From Aeromicrobium choanae (GTDB taxonomy: Bacteria > Actinomycetota > Actinomycetes > Propionibacteriales > Nocardioidaceae), in assembly GCF_900167475.1 (NCBI RefSeq), contig NZ_LT796768.1:3348001-3412000 (forward strand): DNA of 64,000 nucleotides, in the 5' to 3' direction. Numbering within the stretch: position 1 is the stretch's first letter; each line of letters starts with the position of its first letter. Below, one piece after another: positions 1-9,109 of this stretch. The position numbers were made by a program, and so were the translations under genes. The notes beneath the pieces were generated by a model, which was not told where the DNA came from, made no database searches, and saw only the letters and a program-made list of their open reading frames with translations.

Positions 1-672
1 GCCGACGTACTGCACGCTGAGCGTGGCGCCCTTGGCGACCTTCTCGCCGCTGCCCTTGATCAGGACGGCCGAGTCGGACTTCGCCACCTTCGCCGGGGTC
101 TTCTTCGTCTTGGCGAACTTGGCCGGGTGCTTGTCCTTGTCATACGTCAGCTTCGGCAGCGAGGCGGGCGCCTTCATGGCCTTGCCGCTGGCCTCGGTGG
201 GCACCTTGGAGACCAGGTCGAAGAGGAACACCATGGTGTCGTCCTTCTCCAGGCCGAGCGAGTCGGCGCTCTGCAGGAGCGAGACGCCGTCCTTGGCCGG
301 CACCGACACGAGGACACGCGAGCCGATGTCCTGGCCCACGAGGCCCTTGTAGAAGCCCGGCAGCGCGGTCTTCTCGTTCAGGGTGAGCGTCATCGGGGTC
401 TCGTTCTCGAAGGAGTTGTCGAACTCCTTGCCCGTACGGCCGTTGACCGCGACGTAGTTGATCTTGATCGTGTCGCCGTCGGCCACCTCGTCGCCGCCAC
501 CCTCGGTGACGACGCGGGACTCGGTCTTCTCGGTGGTGTAGTCCTGCTCGACCGTGACCTTCGGCGTGCTGCCCTTGGAGACCTCGATCCCGTCGAGGTC
601 GGTGCCGCCGCCACAGCCGGCGAGAACGAAGGATGCAGTGGCCATGGCGGTCACGAGAGCGGTACGACGCAC
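1..672 (-). CDS. FKBP-type peptidyl-prolyl isomerase lipoprotein (3' end cut by window edge)
   Basis: Likely a secreted, membrane-anchored cis-trans prolyl isomerase. The GTG start at 672 is chosen because an AGGAGG ribosome site lies at 682-687. The product opens with a signal peptide ending in a lipobox (LAGC, Cys20). An FKBP domain follows from about residue 55 (INYVAVNGRTGKEFDNS, then a TALPGFYKGLVGQ segment). After a Lys/Pro-rich linker a second domain begins at the edge (KGATLSVQYVG), so the complete protein should carry two tandem FKBP domains. At least 224 residues are visible and the C terminus is missing. The gene follows pafA on the same strand after 69 bp and may be co-transcribed with it. 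The family call is firm; substrates are unknown. Confidence 0.85.
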   Translation of the reverse strand, partial: MRRTALVTAMATASFVLAGCGGGTDLDGIEVSKGSTPKVTVEQDYTTEKTESRVVTEGGGDEVADGDTIKINYVAVNGRTGKEFDNSFENETPMTLTLNEKTALPGFYKGLVGQDIGSRVLVSVPAKDGVSLLQSADSLGLEKDDTMVFLFDLVSKVPTEASGKAMKAPASLPKLTYDKDKHPAKFAKTKKTPAKVAKSDSAVLIKGSGEKVAKGATLSVQYVG

Positions 673-741
673 GGTGATGTTCCTCCTGGGGATCGATGCC
701 GTGGCCACACTAACGGCCGATCCCAAGGAACGTCTGAGAGA

Positions 742-2103
742 TCACATGGAGTCGATGAGGCGCTGGACCCGGTCGTCCTCGGACCGGAACGGGTCCTTGC
801 ACAGCACCGTGCGCTGGGCCTGGTCGTTGAGCTTCAGGTGGACCCAGTCCACGGTGAAGTCGCGGCGCCGTTCCTGCGCCCGCGCGATGAAGTCGCCGCG
901 CAGCCGGGCCCGCGTGGTCTGCGGCGGGACCGACTTGGCGGTGAAGACGTCGAGGTCCTTCGTGACGCGCGCGACCGCCCCCTTGCTCTCGAGCAGGTAG
1001 AACAGCCCGCGGTCGCGGCGGATGTCGTGATAGGCCAGATCGAGCTGGGCGATGCGCGGATCGGCCCACGAGAGCCCGCGCTGCGTGCGGTAGCGGTCGA
1101 GCAGCCGGTACTTGATGACCCAGTCGATCTCGCGCTCGATGAGGCTCAGGTCCTCGCTCTCGACCGCCTTGAGCGTGCGCTCCCACAGGTCCATCGTGCG
1201 ATCGATCGTGGGGGTGCGCAGGCCGTTGCGGTCGATGAAGTCGGCGGCCTTGGCGAAGTACTCGGCCTGGATCTCCAGGGCCGAGAGCTCGCGGCCGTTG
1301 GCCAGCTGCACCTTGCGTCGCCCGGTCATGTCGTGCGAGATCTCGCGGATCGCCCGGATCGGGTTCTCCAGCGTGAGGTCGCGCATCGTGACGCCGCCCT
1401 CGATCATCCGCAGCACGAGGTCGGTGGTGGCCACCTTGAGCATCGTGGTGGTCTCGCTCATGTTCGAGTCGCCCACGATCACGTGCAGCCGCCGGAAGCG
1501 CTCGGCGTCGGCGTGGGGCTCATCGCGGGTGTTGATGATCGGCCGCGAGCGAGTGGTGGCGCTCGAGACGCCCTCCCAGATGTGCTCGGCGCGCTGGCTG
1601 ACGCTGAAGACGGTGCCGCGCGGCGTCTGCTGCACCTTGCCCGCGCCGCAGATGATCTGGCGCGAGACCAGGAACGGGATCAGGACGTCGGCCAGGCGGC
1701 TGAACTCGCCGCCGCGGCTGACGAGGTAGTTCTCGTGGCAGCCGTACGAGTTGCCCGCGGAGTCGGTGTTGTTCTTGAACAGGTAGATGTCGCCCTCGAC
1801 GCCGTCCTCGGCGAGGCGCTGCTGCGCGTCGAGCATGAGGCCTTCGAGGATCCGCTCCCCCGCACGGTCGTGGGTCACCAGGTCGACGATGTCGTCGCAC
1901 TCGGGCGTCGCGTACTCGGGATGACTGCCGACGTCGAGGTAGAGCCGGGCGCCGTTGCGCAGGAACACGTTGCTGCTGCGTCCCCACGAGACCACCCGCC
2001 GGAACAGGTAGCGCGCGACCTCGTCGGGAGACAGGCGGCGCTGGCCGTGGAACGAGCAGGTCACGCCGTACTCGTTCTCGATCCCGAAGATCCGCCGGTC
2101 CAT
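742..2103 (-). CDS. pafA: Pup--protein ligase PafA
   Basis: Joins the C-terminal glutamate of Pup to substrate lysines using ATP, marking proteins for the proteasome. The 453 residues match the usual PafA length. The fold resembles carboxylate-amine ligases: the N-terminal strand carries FGIENEYG (Glu9), and the [15 protein letters not shown] segment places the likely catalytic base at Asp57. There is no Dop-type insertion loop. The ATG start is supported by a TAGGCT -10 hexamer six bases upstream, which suggests a leaderless transcript. Unlike dop, pup and prcBA, the gene is separated from the proteasome core by a secreted protease gene on the other strand. Confidence 0.97.
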   Translation of the reverse strand: MDRRIFGIENEYGVTCSFHGQRRLSPDEVARYLFRRVVSWGRSSNVFLRNGARLYLDVGSHPEYATPECDDIVDLVTHDRAGERILEGLMLDAQQRLAEDGVEGDIYLFKNNTDSAGNSYGCHENYLVSRGGEFSRLADVLIPFLVSRQIICGAGKVQQTPRGTVFSVSQRAEHIWEGVSSATTRSRPIINTRDEPHADAERFRRLHVIVGDSNMSETTTMLKVATTDLVLRMIEGGVTMRDLTLENPIRAIREISHDMTGRRKVQLANGRELSALEIQAEYFAKAADFIDRNGLRTPTIDRTMDLWERTLKAVESEDLSLIEREIDWVIKYRLLDRYRTQRGLSWADPRIAQLDLAYHDIRRDRGLFYLLESKGAVARVTKDLDVFTAKSVPPQTTRARLRGDFIARAQERRRDFTVDWVHLKLNDQAQRTVLCKDPFRSEDDRVQRLIDSM

Positions 2104-2109
2104 GCCGAC

Positions 2110-2115
2110 AGCCTA
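2110..2115 (-). promoter_or_regulatory. Predicted -10 box of pafA (leaderless)
   Basis: Read on the minus strand this is TAGGCT, six bases before the pafA ATG. There is no room for a ribosome site, so transcription probably starts at or next to the A of ATG. The same arrangement recurs at many other genes in this window. No convincing -35 box was seen. Confidence 0.5.
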
Positions 2116-2272
2116 GTCCCGCAGGCCGCACACGCACGCGTTCGCCACGGCCGTGATGTGACGCCCGTCACCTTGGGTCTTCCCAAATGGGCGATGGGAG
2201 GCGCACGATGTCAGGAGTCCGTCCACGGGGGAACGGACCACCGGACTTCGGCCCGGTTCCCTGAGGAGCACC

Positions 2273-5125
2273 ATGACCACTCATCGATCTCCGCGCAGGA
2301 CCGGCCTCTGGCTGGTGGGCGCGACCACGTTGGCGTTGACCGCGTCCGGGCTGGCCTTCAGCACGGGCTCCGTCTCGGCGGCTCCCCCACCGGCCCCGCC
2401 GGGCGGTGCCGCGGCGACGGCTCCGGGCTACATCAACTACGTCGCGCCCCGTGCCGAGATCTCGTCCACCCCGGACCAGGCGGTGAAGGTCAACGGCAAG
2501 CGGGTGTCGCAGAAGACGGCTCAGAAGCAGCAGAAGGCACTCATCAGGGCCAAGCAGGTCGATCGCAAGCACAGCCAGGGCAACCCGGTGGCGGCGCGTC
2601 AGCTGGCGCGGGTCGAGGCGGAGTCGCTGCGCACGGGCCGCAGCCCCAAGGAGGTCCGGGACCGGCGCTTCAAGAAGGCCAAGACCACTCAGCAGGCGAA
2701 GCTCCTCACGATCCTCGTCGAGTTCAACGAGCAGGCGAACGACGACTTCTCCGGCAGCTACGTGCCGGACGGCTACGGCTCGGACACGTGTGTGCCGGGC
2801 AACGTGCAGAACGGGCCCACCCACAACCAGATCCCGAACCCCGCGAACAGCGACCTCGAGGACAACAACTCGATGTGGGTGAAGGACTTCTCGCCCGCGC
2901 ACTACAACGCGATGCTCTACACGAAGAAGGGCATCACCCAGCGGGTCCGCCCCGACCTGCGCGGTCCTGACGGCCGCCGGGGCATCGACATCTCCGGCTA
3001 CACGATGAAGAACATGTACGAGGAGATGTCCAAGGGCGCGTACACGGTCGGCGGCGCGGCGACGCCGTGGGTCACGGTGGCCCACTCCGAGGCGTACTAC
3101 GGCGCCACCGTCTGCCACCAGGACGAGAACGGCGACTGGGTCTACGGCGCGGTCCAGGACATGCAGGGTCACCCCGACAACCCGCTCGGCGCGGGCCAGC
3201 TGCCCATCGACGCGGTGGCGGCGCTCTCGGCGGCCCAGCCGAACTTCCCCTGGGCCGACTACGACATCGAGGACCAGGGCGACACCGACGGCGACGGGAA
3301 CCTGCTCGAGCCCGACGGCGTCATCGACCACGTGGTCCTGGTGCACGCCGGCGAGGACAAGTCCGGTGGCGGCGGCGCCGAGGGCCCGTACGCGATCTGG
3401 GCGCACTCGTCGGCGGTTGCCGGCGGCGCCCCGGTGCCCGGCACGAACCTGAGGCTGTCGAACTACATCGTCCAGCCCGAGGACTCCGGTGTCGGCGTGT
3501 TCGCTCACGAGTACGGCCACGATCTCGGCCTGCCCGACCTCTACGACACCGCCAGCGGCGGTGACTCGGACGTGGACTTCTGGGACCTGATGTCCTCCGG
3601 CTCGCACTCGGGGCCGATCTTCCAGTCGATGCCCACGCACATGGGCATCTGGGACAAGTGGATCCTTGGCTGGGCCGATCCCCTCGAGATCAACCCCGGC
3701 GACCGCGCGAAGACGGTCAAGGTCGGCCAGACCAGCCGGACGCCCAAGGGCTCCGAGGACGGCATCAAGATCAACCTGCCCGACAAGATCGTCACCCGTG
3801 CCACGCCGCACAGCGGCGAGAACATGTGGTGGGGCAACAACGACCAGAACTGGGCGATGAACTCGCTGTCGCGCACGATCGACGTGCCCGACGCCGCGGA
3901 CGCCCGCTTCTGGATGTGGAACAACTACGTCATCGAGCAGGACTGGGACTTCGGCTTCGTCGAGGTCTCGACCGACGGCGGCGCGACGTGGACCCCGCAG
4001 AAGGTCTACGACGAGGCCGGCGAGGAGGTCACCACGCCCGACGACTACCCCGATCCCAACGGGAACCTGGCCACCTTCGGCAACCGGCGGTACGGCCTCA
4101 CCGGGACGAGCGACGGCTGGCGGCACGACTACATCGACCTCAGCGCCTGGGCGGGCGACACCATCCAGGTTCGCCTGATGCAGTCGACCGACGCGGCGTT
4201 CACCGAGCGTGGCTGGTTCGCCGACGACTTCTCGGTCACCGGCGGCGGGGCCACCACCTTCACCGACGACGTCGAGAGCGGCCTCAACGGCTGGACCGCC
4301 ACGATCGACTCGTGGGTGGCCGGGGAGGCACGCGGCGCCGGCTGGGTCATCGACAGCGGCACCACCTCGAACGCCCAGTACTACATGGTCGAGTGGCGCA
4401 ACTTCGACGGCTTCGACAAGGGCCTGAAGTATGCCTACGACACGACGTACCAGCGGCTCGGCGAGGACGGGGCGTGGAAGGTCGAGAAGATCCGCTACAA
4501 CGCGCCCGGTGCCCTCGTCTGGTACCGCGACACGTCGTACGGGGACGCCAACCACGTGCTGAACAACCTCACGACCCTGCCGAGTGAGGGCGCCAAGGGC
4601 GGCCTGCTCATCGTCGACAGCCACTTCGACCCGCTCCGCCGGACCGGAGCGAACGCGGCCAACGACACGAGCACGCTGAAGAACCTGCCCTCACGTCCGC
4701 AGTCGTCGAACGCGGCGTTCAACCTGTTCGGCAGCTACGCGTTCCGTGAGTGCACGACGAAGCCGGACTTCACGAACGAGGCGTGCAACCGGTTCGGCTC
4801 GCAGCGTGCGGTGCGGTCGTTCACCGACGACCGCGGCTGGTACCCCGGCATCGAGGTGCGGGGCGACAGCCTCTTCTACCGCGACGCCGACGCCTCCACG
4901 GTGGTGCCGTCGGTGGGCAACGCCCCCTACAGCACCCGGGTCGTCGACCAGAACGGTGCACCGCGGACCGACCTGTACGGCACGGACGTCGGACTGGTCA
5001 CGCCGCTCGGCTCGGGCAACCCCGAGGACGACGGCGTCGGCTACGGCACCGGCGTCAGCGTGCAGAAGTCGTTCCGCGGCAACATGGAGGCCCTGCTGAG
5101 GATCACGCCGCCGACGGTGCCTTGA
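2273..5125 (+). CDS. Secreted M6-family (immune inhibitor A-like) metalloprotease
   Basis: A 950-residue extracellular zinc protease. The N terminus has a twin-Arg-containing signal peptide (RSPRRTGLW, hydrophobic stretch, AAPPPAPPG). A Lys/Gln-rich propeptide-like region reaches about residue 140. The catalytic domain has HEYGHDLGLPDLYD (zinc ligands His412 and His416, Glu413), followed by WDLMSSGSH, as in InhA-type M6 peptidases. C-terminal regions around residues 540-680 look like beta-sandwich binding domains, with aromatic- and Asp-rich stretches. GAGGAGC at the end of the leader precedes the ATG. It lies between pafA and prcA on the opposite strand and ends at a shared bidirectional terminator. 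A cargo-type role in extracellular protein breakdown is likely; a link to pupylation is not shown. Confidence 0.9.
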   Translation: MTTHRSPRRTGLWLVGATTLALTASGLAFSTGSVSAAPPPAPPGGAAATAPGYINYVAPRAEISSTPDQAVKVNGKRVSQKTAQKQQKALIRAKQVDRKHSQGNPVAARQLARVEAESLRTGRSPKEVRDRRFKKAKTTQQAKLLTILVEFNEQANDDFSGSYVPDGYGSDTCVPGNVQNGPTHNQIPNPANSDLEDNNSMWVKDFSPAHYNAMLYTKKGITQRVRPDLRGPDGRRGIDISGYTMKNMYEEMSKGAYTVGGAATPWVTVAHSEAYYGATVCHQDENGDWVYGAVQDMQGHPDNPLGAGQLPIDAVAALSAAQPNFPWADYDIEDQGDTDGDGNLLEPDGVIDHVVLVHAGEDKSGGGGAEGPYAIWAHSSAVAGGAPVPGTNLRLSNYIVQPEDSGVGVFAHEYGHDLGLPDLYDTASGGDSDVDFWDLMSSGSHSGPIFQSMPTHMGIWDKWILGWADPLEINPGDRAKTVKVGQTSRTPKGSEDGIKINLPDKIVTRATPHSGENMWWGNNDQNWAMNSLSRTIDVPDAADARFWMWNNYVIEQDWDFGFVEVSTDGGATWTPQKVYDEAGEEVTTPDDYPDPNGNLATFGNRRYGLTGTSDGWRHDYIDLSAWAGDTIQVRLMQSTDAAFTERGWFADDFSVTGGGATTFTDDVESGLNGWTATIDSWVAGEARGAGWVIDSGTTSNAQYYMVEWRNFDGFDKGLKYAYDTTYQRLGEDGAWKVEKIRYNAPGALVWYRDTSYGDANHVLNNLTTLPSEGAKGGLLIVDSHFDPLRRTGANAANDTSTLKNLPSRPQSSNAAFNLFGSYAFRECTTKPDFTNEACNRFGSQRAVRSFTDDRGWYPGIEVRGDSLFYRDADASTVVPSVGNAPYSTRVVDQNGAPRTDLYGTDVGLVTPLGSGNPEDDGVGYGTGVSVQKSFRGNMEALLRITPPTVP

Positions 5126-5134
5126 GATCGAGCT

Positions 5135-5164
5135 CACCGGCACTCGGGTGACCGAGTGCCGGTG
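5135..5164. terminator. Bidirectional terminator between the M6 protease and prcA
   Basis: A perfect 13-bp inverted repeat (CACCGGCACTCGG and its complement) around the loop GTGA sits exactly between two convergent genes: the M6 gene ends at 5125 and prcA ends at 5169. There is no U-run on either side, which is common in G+C-rich actinobacteria. Confidence 0.8.
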
Positions 5165-5168
5165 GGCG

Positions 5169-5861
5169 TCAGCCGAGGAGCTCGGCGACCTGCGCCTGGC
5201 CGAGCCGCTTGAACTTGCGGGGCTGGCTGCGGGTGCGGTCGAGGACCGCGACCTCGAGGTCGTCCGGGGCGATCGTGCGGGCGGGCTCGGTGTCGTTGCC
5301 CAGGGCCGTGAGCGCGACCCGCAGCGCCTCCGCGAGCGGCAGGTCGGGCTGGTAGTGCGCGCCGAGGTGCTCCTCGACCTTGTCGCTCTGGCCGCCCATC
5401 ACGCCGTAGGCAGGCACGTCGGCCACGGAGCCGTCATAGGTGAGCCGGTAGATCTGGTCGGTGGCGGGCGTGGCGCCCACCTCGGCCACGAAGATCTCCA
5501 CCTCGTAGGGCTTCTCGCCCCCGCTGGAGAAGATGGTGCCCAGGGTCTGCGCGTACGCGTTGGCGAGTCCGCGGCCCGTGACGTCGCTGCGGTCGTAGGA
5601 GTAGCCGCGCATGTCGGCGAGACGGACGCCGGCGATGCGCAGGTTCTCGAACTCGTTGTACCGGCCCACGGCGGCGAAGCCGATGCGGTCGTAGATCTCG
5701 CTGATCTTGTGCAGCGCGCGCGAGGGGTTCTCGGCGACGAAGACGATGCCGTCGGCGTAGCGGACGACCGCGACGCTGCGGCCCCGGGCGATGCCCTTGC
5801 GGGCGAAGTCCGCCCGGTCCTTCATCAGCTGCTCGGGCGAGACGTAGAAGGGGGTGGTCAT
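5169..5861 (-). CDS. prcA: Proteasome alpha subunit PrcA
   Basis: Forms the outer, gate-forming rings of the 20S proteasome. At 230 residues it is close to the usual actinobacterial length. It opens [23 protein letters not shown] with the alpha-type gating N terminus. The [19 protein letters not shown] and [23 protein letters not shown] segments are typical of PrcA. There is no catalytic N-terminal threonine. A TAGGAG ribosome site sits in the seven-base gap after prcB, so the two subunits are translated from one message. It is the last gene of the pup-prcB-prcA unit and is followed by a strong hairpin. Confidence 0.97.
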   Translation of the reverse strand: MTTPFYVSPEQLMKDRADFARKGIARGRSVAVVRYADGIVFVAENPSRALHKISEIYDRIGFAAVGRYNEFENLRIAGVRLADMRGYSYDRSDVTGRGLANAYAQTLGTIFSSGGEKPYEVEIFVAEVGATPATDQIYRLTYDGSVADVPAYGVMGGQSDKVEEHLGAHYQPDLPLAEALRVALTALGNDTEPARTIAPDDLEVAVLDRTRSQPRKFKRLGQAQVAELLG

Positions 5862-5868
5862 GGCGCTC

Positions 5869-6681
5869 CTAGGTCAGCGGGGCGGACGGGCCGTCGGGCG
5901 ACTGCATGCGCCCGCCGATCACGACGTCGGCGATGGCGGCGGTCTTGGACTCGTCCCACGCGCGGTAGCCGTCGGCGGTGATGACCGAGACCAGCGGGAA
6001 GATCCGTCGGGTGAGGTCGGGTCCGCCGGTGGCGGTGTCGTCGTCGGCCGCGTCGTAGAGCGCCTGGATCACTGCGGTGACGGCGTCGGTCTCGGACATG
6101 CCCGCGCGGTAGAGCTTCTTGAGCGAGCCGCGGGCGAACGTGGAGCCAGAGCCCACCGAGTGGAAGGTGCGCTCCTCGTTCTTGTTGCCGGTGACGTCGA
6201 ACGCGAAGATGCGCCCGCACTCGGCCTCGAGGTCGTAGGCGGCGAACAGCGGCACGACCGCGAGTCCCTGCATGGCCATGCCGAGGTTGCCGCGGATGAG
6301 CGTGGCGAGCCGGTTGGCCTTGCCGTCGGTGGAGAGCGTGATGCCCTCGATCTTCTCGTAGTGCTCGAGCTCGACCTGGAACAGGCGCGTCATCTCCACG
6401 GCGATGCCCGCGGTGCCCGCGATGCCGACGCAGCTGTACTCGTCGGTCGGGAAGACCTTCTGGATGTCGCGCTGGGCGATGACGTTGCCCATCGTGGCGC
6501 GGCGGTCGCCGCCCATGACGACTCCGCCGTCGAACGTGGCGGCGACGATCGTGGTCCCGTGCGTCACGTCGAGGCCGGCGATCGAGCCGACGGCGGTGTT
6601 CGGGAGCAGGTCAGGAGCCTGCGTGGCGAGGAACTCGGTGAACGAGGAGGATCCGACGGCGCGGAAGCCTCCATCGAGCAT
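5869..6681 (-). CDS. prcB: Proteasome beta subunit PrcB
   Basis: Catalytic inner-ring subunit of the 20S proteasome. A propeptide of about 42 residues ends at [21 protein letters not shown]. Autocleavage before the first Thr of TTIVA exposes the nucleophile. Downstream [19 protein letters not shown] is typical of PrcB. I place the start at the ATG at 6681, which shares one base with the pup stop (TGATG) and gives 270 residues. A GTG one codon upstream (6684) is also possible. Pup, PrcB and PrcA follow one another with almost no spacing, which suggests translational coupling. Confidence 0.97.
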   Translation of the reverse strand: MLDGGFRAVGSSSFTEFLATQAPDLLPNTAVGSIAGLDVTHGTTIVAATFDGGVVMGGDRRATMGNVIAQRDIQKVFPTDEYSCVGIAGTAGIAVEMTRLFQVELEHYEKIEGITLSTDGKANRLATLIRGNLGMAMQGLAVVPLFAAYDLEAECGRIFAFDVTGNKNEERTFHSVGSGSTFARGSLKKLYRAGMSETDAVTAVIQALYDAADDDTATGGPDLTRRIFPLVSVITADGYRAWDESKTAAIADVVIGGRMQSPDGPSAPLT

Positions 6682-6875
6682 CACTGCCCGCCCTTCTGGA
6701 CGAAGCTGCGCACGAACTCCTCGGCGTTCTCCTCGAGGACGTCGTCGATCTCGTCGAGGATGGAGTCGACGTCGTCGTCGAGCTTCTCCTTGTGCTCGGT
6801 GTCGACTGCGGGGGTCTCGACCTGCTCGTCGTCGACGTCGCTCTTGCGGGTCGTCTTGTGCTGTTGCTCGGCCAT
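6681..6875 (-). CDS. pup: Prokaryotic ubiquitin-like protein Pup
   Basis: The 64-residue degradation tag of the actinobacterial proteasome. The product is hydrophilic, acidic and disordered-looking, with a C-terminal coiled-coil-forming half ([19 protein letters not shown]) that would bind the Arc/Mpa coiled coils. It ends in VQKGGQ. The terminal Gln means that Dop must deamidate it to Glu before PafA can use it, as in mycobacteria. The gene sits 16 bp after dop and directly before prcB. A TAGGGT hexamer six bases before the ATG gives it its own probable promoter. Confidence 0.97.
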   Translation of the reverse strand: MAEQQHKTTRKSDVDDEQVETPAVDTEHKEKLDDDVDSILDEIDDVLEENAEEFVRSFVQKGGQ

Positions 6876-6881
6876 GTCTCC

Positions 6882-6887
6882 ACCCTA
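6882..6887 (-). promoter_or_regulatory. Predicted internal -10 box of pup-prcB-prcA
   Basis: TAGGGT on the minus strand, lying just after the dop stop codon and six bases before the pup ATG. It would allow pup-prcBA to be transcribed apart from dop. The intervening GGAGAC resembles a ribosome site but is too close to the start to work well as one. Confidence 0.5.
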
Positions 6888-6891
6888 TCCA

Positions 6892-8397
6892 CTAGCGGCC
6901 CGTGATGGCCCTGAAGAGCTCTGCGGCGGACTCGACGCGTGCGAAGAGTCCGTCGACGTGTTCGGCGGTGCCCTTGAGGGGCTCCATCGTCGGCACCCGC
7001 TGCAGCGAGTCGTGCCCGGGCAGGTCGAAGATCACCGAGTCCCACGACGCGGCGGCGATGTCGGACGAGAAGCGCTGCAGGCAGCGGCCGCGGAAGTACG
7101 CGCGCGTGTCGTGCGGCGGCTCGGTGACGGCCTCCTCGATCGTGGCGTCGTCGAGGAGGCGATCCATGCGTCCACCGGCCACGAGCCGGTGGTAGAGCCC
7201 TCGCTCGGGGCGCACGTCGTGGTACTGCAGGTCGATCAGGTGTAGCTTCGCGTGGTCCCACTCGAGACCGTCGCGCTCGCGGTACTGCTCCAGCAGCGCC
7301 AGCTTCGCCACCCAGTCGAGCTCGCGGACGAGGTTCATCGGGTCGTCTGCGAGGCGGGTCAGGACCGACTCCCACCGCTCGAGGACATCGAGGGTCTGGG
7401 GGTCGTCGTCGCCCTGGCTCTCCACGAACTTCTTGGCGTGCTCGAGGTAGTGCCCCTGCAGGTCGAGGCCGGTGATGGTGCGACCGTCGGCCAGCTTCAC
7501 GGCCGTGCGGAGCGTGGGGTCGTAGGAGATCTGGTGCAGGGCGCGCACCGGATCGGCCAGCTCGAGGGGCTCGGGCAGCGCGTCGGCCTCGATCATCGCC
7601 AGCACGAGCGACGCGGTGCCGTGCTTGAGGTAGATGGAGGTCTCCGAAAGGTTCGCGTCGCCGATGATCACGTGCAGGCGCCGGTACTTCTTCGGGTCGG
7701 CGTGCGGCTCGTCGCGGGTGTTGATGATCGGCCGCTTCAGCGTGGTCTCGAGGCCGACCTCGACCTCGAAGTAGTCCGAGCGCTGGCTGATCTGGAAGGC
7801 GTGGACGCTGCCGTCCTGGTGCTGACCGACCCGGCCCGCACCCGTGATGATCTGGCGGCCGACGAAGAAGGGCGTCAACTGGCGCACGATCGACAGGAAC
7901 GGGACGTCGCGGCGCATGAGGTAGTTCTCGTGCGAGCCGTAGGCGGCGCCCTTGTTGTCGACGTTGTTCTTGTAGAGCATGATCGGCGCCACGCCGGGCA
8001 CCCGGGCCGCCAGCTGGGCGCCCCGCAGCATGACCAGCTCGCCGGCCTTCTCCCAGCGCACGACATCGAGCGGGCTGGTGACCTCGGGGCTGGAGTACTC
8101 GGGGTGCGCGTGGTCGACGTAGAGCCGCGCCCCGTTCGTGAGGATGATGTTGGCCAGGCCCATGTCCTCGTCGGTGAGCTGGGACGGGTCGGCGACGTCG
8201 CGGCCGAGGTCGAAGCCGCGCGCGTCGCGCAGCGGGCTCTCCTCCTCGTAGTCCCAGCGGGCCCGGCGCGTGAGCCCGTTGGCCGCGGCGTAGGAGTTGA
8301 CGACGTGGGTGGCCGCCACCATGGGGTTGGCCAGGGGCTGTCCCTGCACGGCGATGCCGTACTCGACCTCGGACCCTTGCACTCGTCGGACGCTCAC
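6892..8397 (-). CDS. dop: Pup deamidase/depupylase Dop
   Basis: Deamidates the C-terminal Gln of Pup and removes Pup from substrates. The 501 residues are a relative of PafA: N-terminal [12 protein letters not shown] strand, [15 protein letters not shown] with the likely nucleophile/base Asp95, and [19 protein letters not shown]. It differs from PafA by an insertion around residues 40-80 ([18 protein letters not shown]), the position of the 'Dop loop'. The start is GTG at 8397, six bases after a TAGGGT hexamer. It heads the dop-pup-prcB-prcA run. Confidence 0.97.
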   Translation of the reverse strand: MSVRRVQGSEVEYGIAVQGQPLANPMVAATHVVNSYAAANGLTRRARWDYEEESPLRDARGFDLGRDVADPSQLTDEDMGLANIILTNGARLYVDHAHPEYSSPEVTSPLDVVRWEKAGELVMLRGAQLAARVPGVAPIMLYKNNVDNKGAAYGSHENYLMRRDVPFLSIVRQLTPFFVGRQIITGAGRVGQHQDGSVHAFQISQRSDYFEVEVGLETTLKRPIINTRDEPHADPKKYRRLHVIIGDANLSETSIYLKHGTASLVLAMIEADALPEPLELADPVRALHQISYDPTLRTAVKLADGRTITGLDLQGHYLEHAKKFVESQGDDDPQTLDVLERWESVLTRLADDPMNLVRELDWVAKLALLEQYRERDGLEWDHAKLHLIDLQYHDVRPERGLYHRLVAGGRMDRLLDDATIEEAVTEPPHDTRAYFRGRCLQRFSSDIAAASWDSVIFDLPGHDSLQRVPTMEPLKGTAEHVDGLFARVESAAELFRAITGR

Positions 8398-8403
8398 GCC
8401 TTC

Positions 8404-8409
8404 ACCCTA
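8404..8409 (-). promoter_or_regulatory. Predicted -10 box of dop (leaderless)
   Basis: TAGGGT on the minus strand, six bases before the GTG start of dop. There is no ribosome site between them. Confidence 0.5.
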
Positions 8410-8486
8410 CGCGGCACGGCCCGGTCATCGAGGCGTCTGCGAGCGCGGCGGGCACGGCGGACACGGCCGGCCGGCGGCCCCCACCT

Positions 8487-8550
8487 CCACTTTTGTGACG
8501 CCGTTCGGTCGCTCAGGCCGGCCGAGACCGACTCGCGTCACAAAAAGTGG
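8487..8550. repeat. Intergenic inverted repeat, TTTTTGTGACGC arms
   Basis: Left arm CCACTTTTGTGACGC (8487-8501) and right arm GCGTCACAAAAAGTGG (8535-8550) are complementary except for one extra T/A. They are separated by 33 bases. Flanking C- and G-runs (CCCCCACCT and GGTGGG) extend the pairing imperfectly. It lies between the dop promoter and the 3' end of the GNAT gene. It could be a terminator, a protein site or a small dispersed repeat; no protein-coding frame covers it convincingly. Confidence 0.6.
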
Positions 8551-8637
8551 GGTGGGACGCGGCGAATGGGTGCCCATACGTCACGGCAGGGGCCGTTCGG
8601 CGGGCGATCCGGAAGCGTGCACTTCCATGGTCACCCT

Positions 8638-8655
8638 CCGAGTCAAAGGACTCGG
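8638..8655 (-). terminator. Hairpin at the end of the arc-GNAT unit
   Basis: Perfect 7-bp stem CCGAGTC / GACTCGG with an AAAG loop, overlapping the stop codon of the GNAT gene. It has no U-run, so it is a weak, actinobacterial-style terminator candidate. Confidence 0.4.
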
Positions 8656-9101
8656 CCGAGGTGGACCGAGTCGTCGTACTCCGCGTAGAAGCCGAACGCC
8701 GGAACGTCCACGTAGCCGGCCGAGCGGTACAGCGCGATGGCCTCGGGCTGCTCGGTGCCGGTCTCCAGGACGAGGCGCATGATGCCCTGGCGGGCGGCGC
8801 TGCGCTCCAGCTCGTCCAGCACCTGGCGCGACAGGCCCTGCCCGCGGTGGGAGTCGAGCACGAACATGCGCTTGATCTCGCCGTCGGTGTCGCCGTTCGG
8901 GCCACCGCGGCGCCAGCCGCCCATCGCGACGGGGATCTCGTCGACGTAGCCGATGAAGAAGATCCCGTTGGGATGGTCGAACTCCTCAGGGGCCATCGGC
9001 GAGGAGTCGCCCACCTCGCTGGCGTATCGCCGGACGTACTCGGCCTGGACCAGCTCGGTCAGCTTCACGGCGTCCGGGTGGTCGTAGCGGACCACGCGCA
9101 A
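8643..9101 (-). CDS. GNAT-family N-acetyltransferase
   Basis: A 152-residue acyl-CoA-dependent acetyltransferase. The core is FIGYVDEIPVAMGGWR, then the acetyl-CoA-binding segment RMFVLDSHRGQGLSRQVLDELE (R-G-Q-G-L, motif A), LVLETGTEQPEAIALYRSAGY and FGFYAEYDDSVHLGR. Its start lies nine bases after the arc stop codon. The first usable start is a TTG (9101), with GTG at 9095 as the alternative; neither has a clear ribosome site, so the true N terminus is uncertain. Close coupling to arc suggests the same message, but its substrate is unknown and it need not act on the proteasome. Confidence 0.85.
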   Translation of the reverse strand: MRVVRYDHPDAVKLTELVQAEYVRRYASEVGDSSPMAPEEFDHPNGIFFIGYVDEIPVAMGGWRRGGPNGDTDGEIKRMFVLDSHRGQGLSRQVLDELERSAARQGIMRLVLETGTEQPEAIALYRSAGYVDVPAFGFYAEYDDSVHLGRVL

Positions 9102-9109
9102 TTCGAGTG

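Noticed and set aside
2104..2272. c-di-AMP-type riboswitch before the M6 protease
   Set aside because: GGGGGAAC and a G+C-rich hairpin are present, but the rest of the conserved core is missing and the leader is too short.
2168..4624. Minus-strand frame of 818 codons opposite the M6 protease
   Set aside because: Shadow composition; the HEYGH-bearing frame on the plus strand is real.
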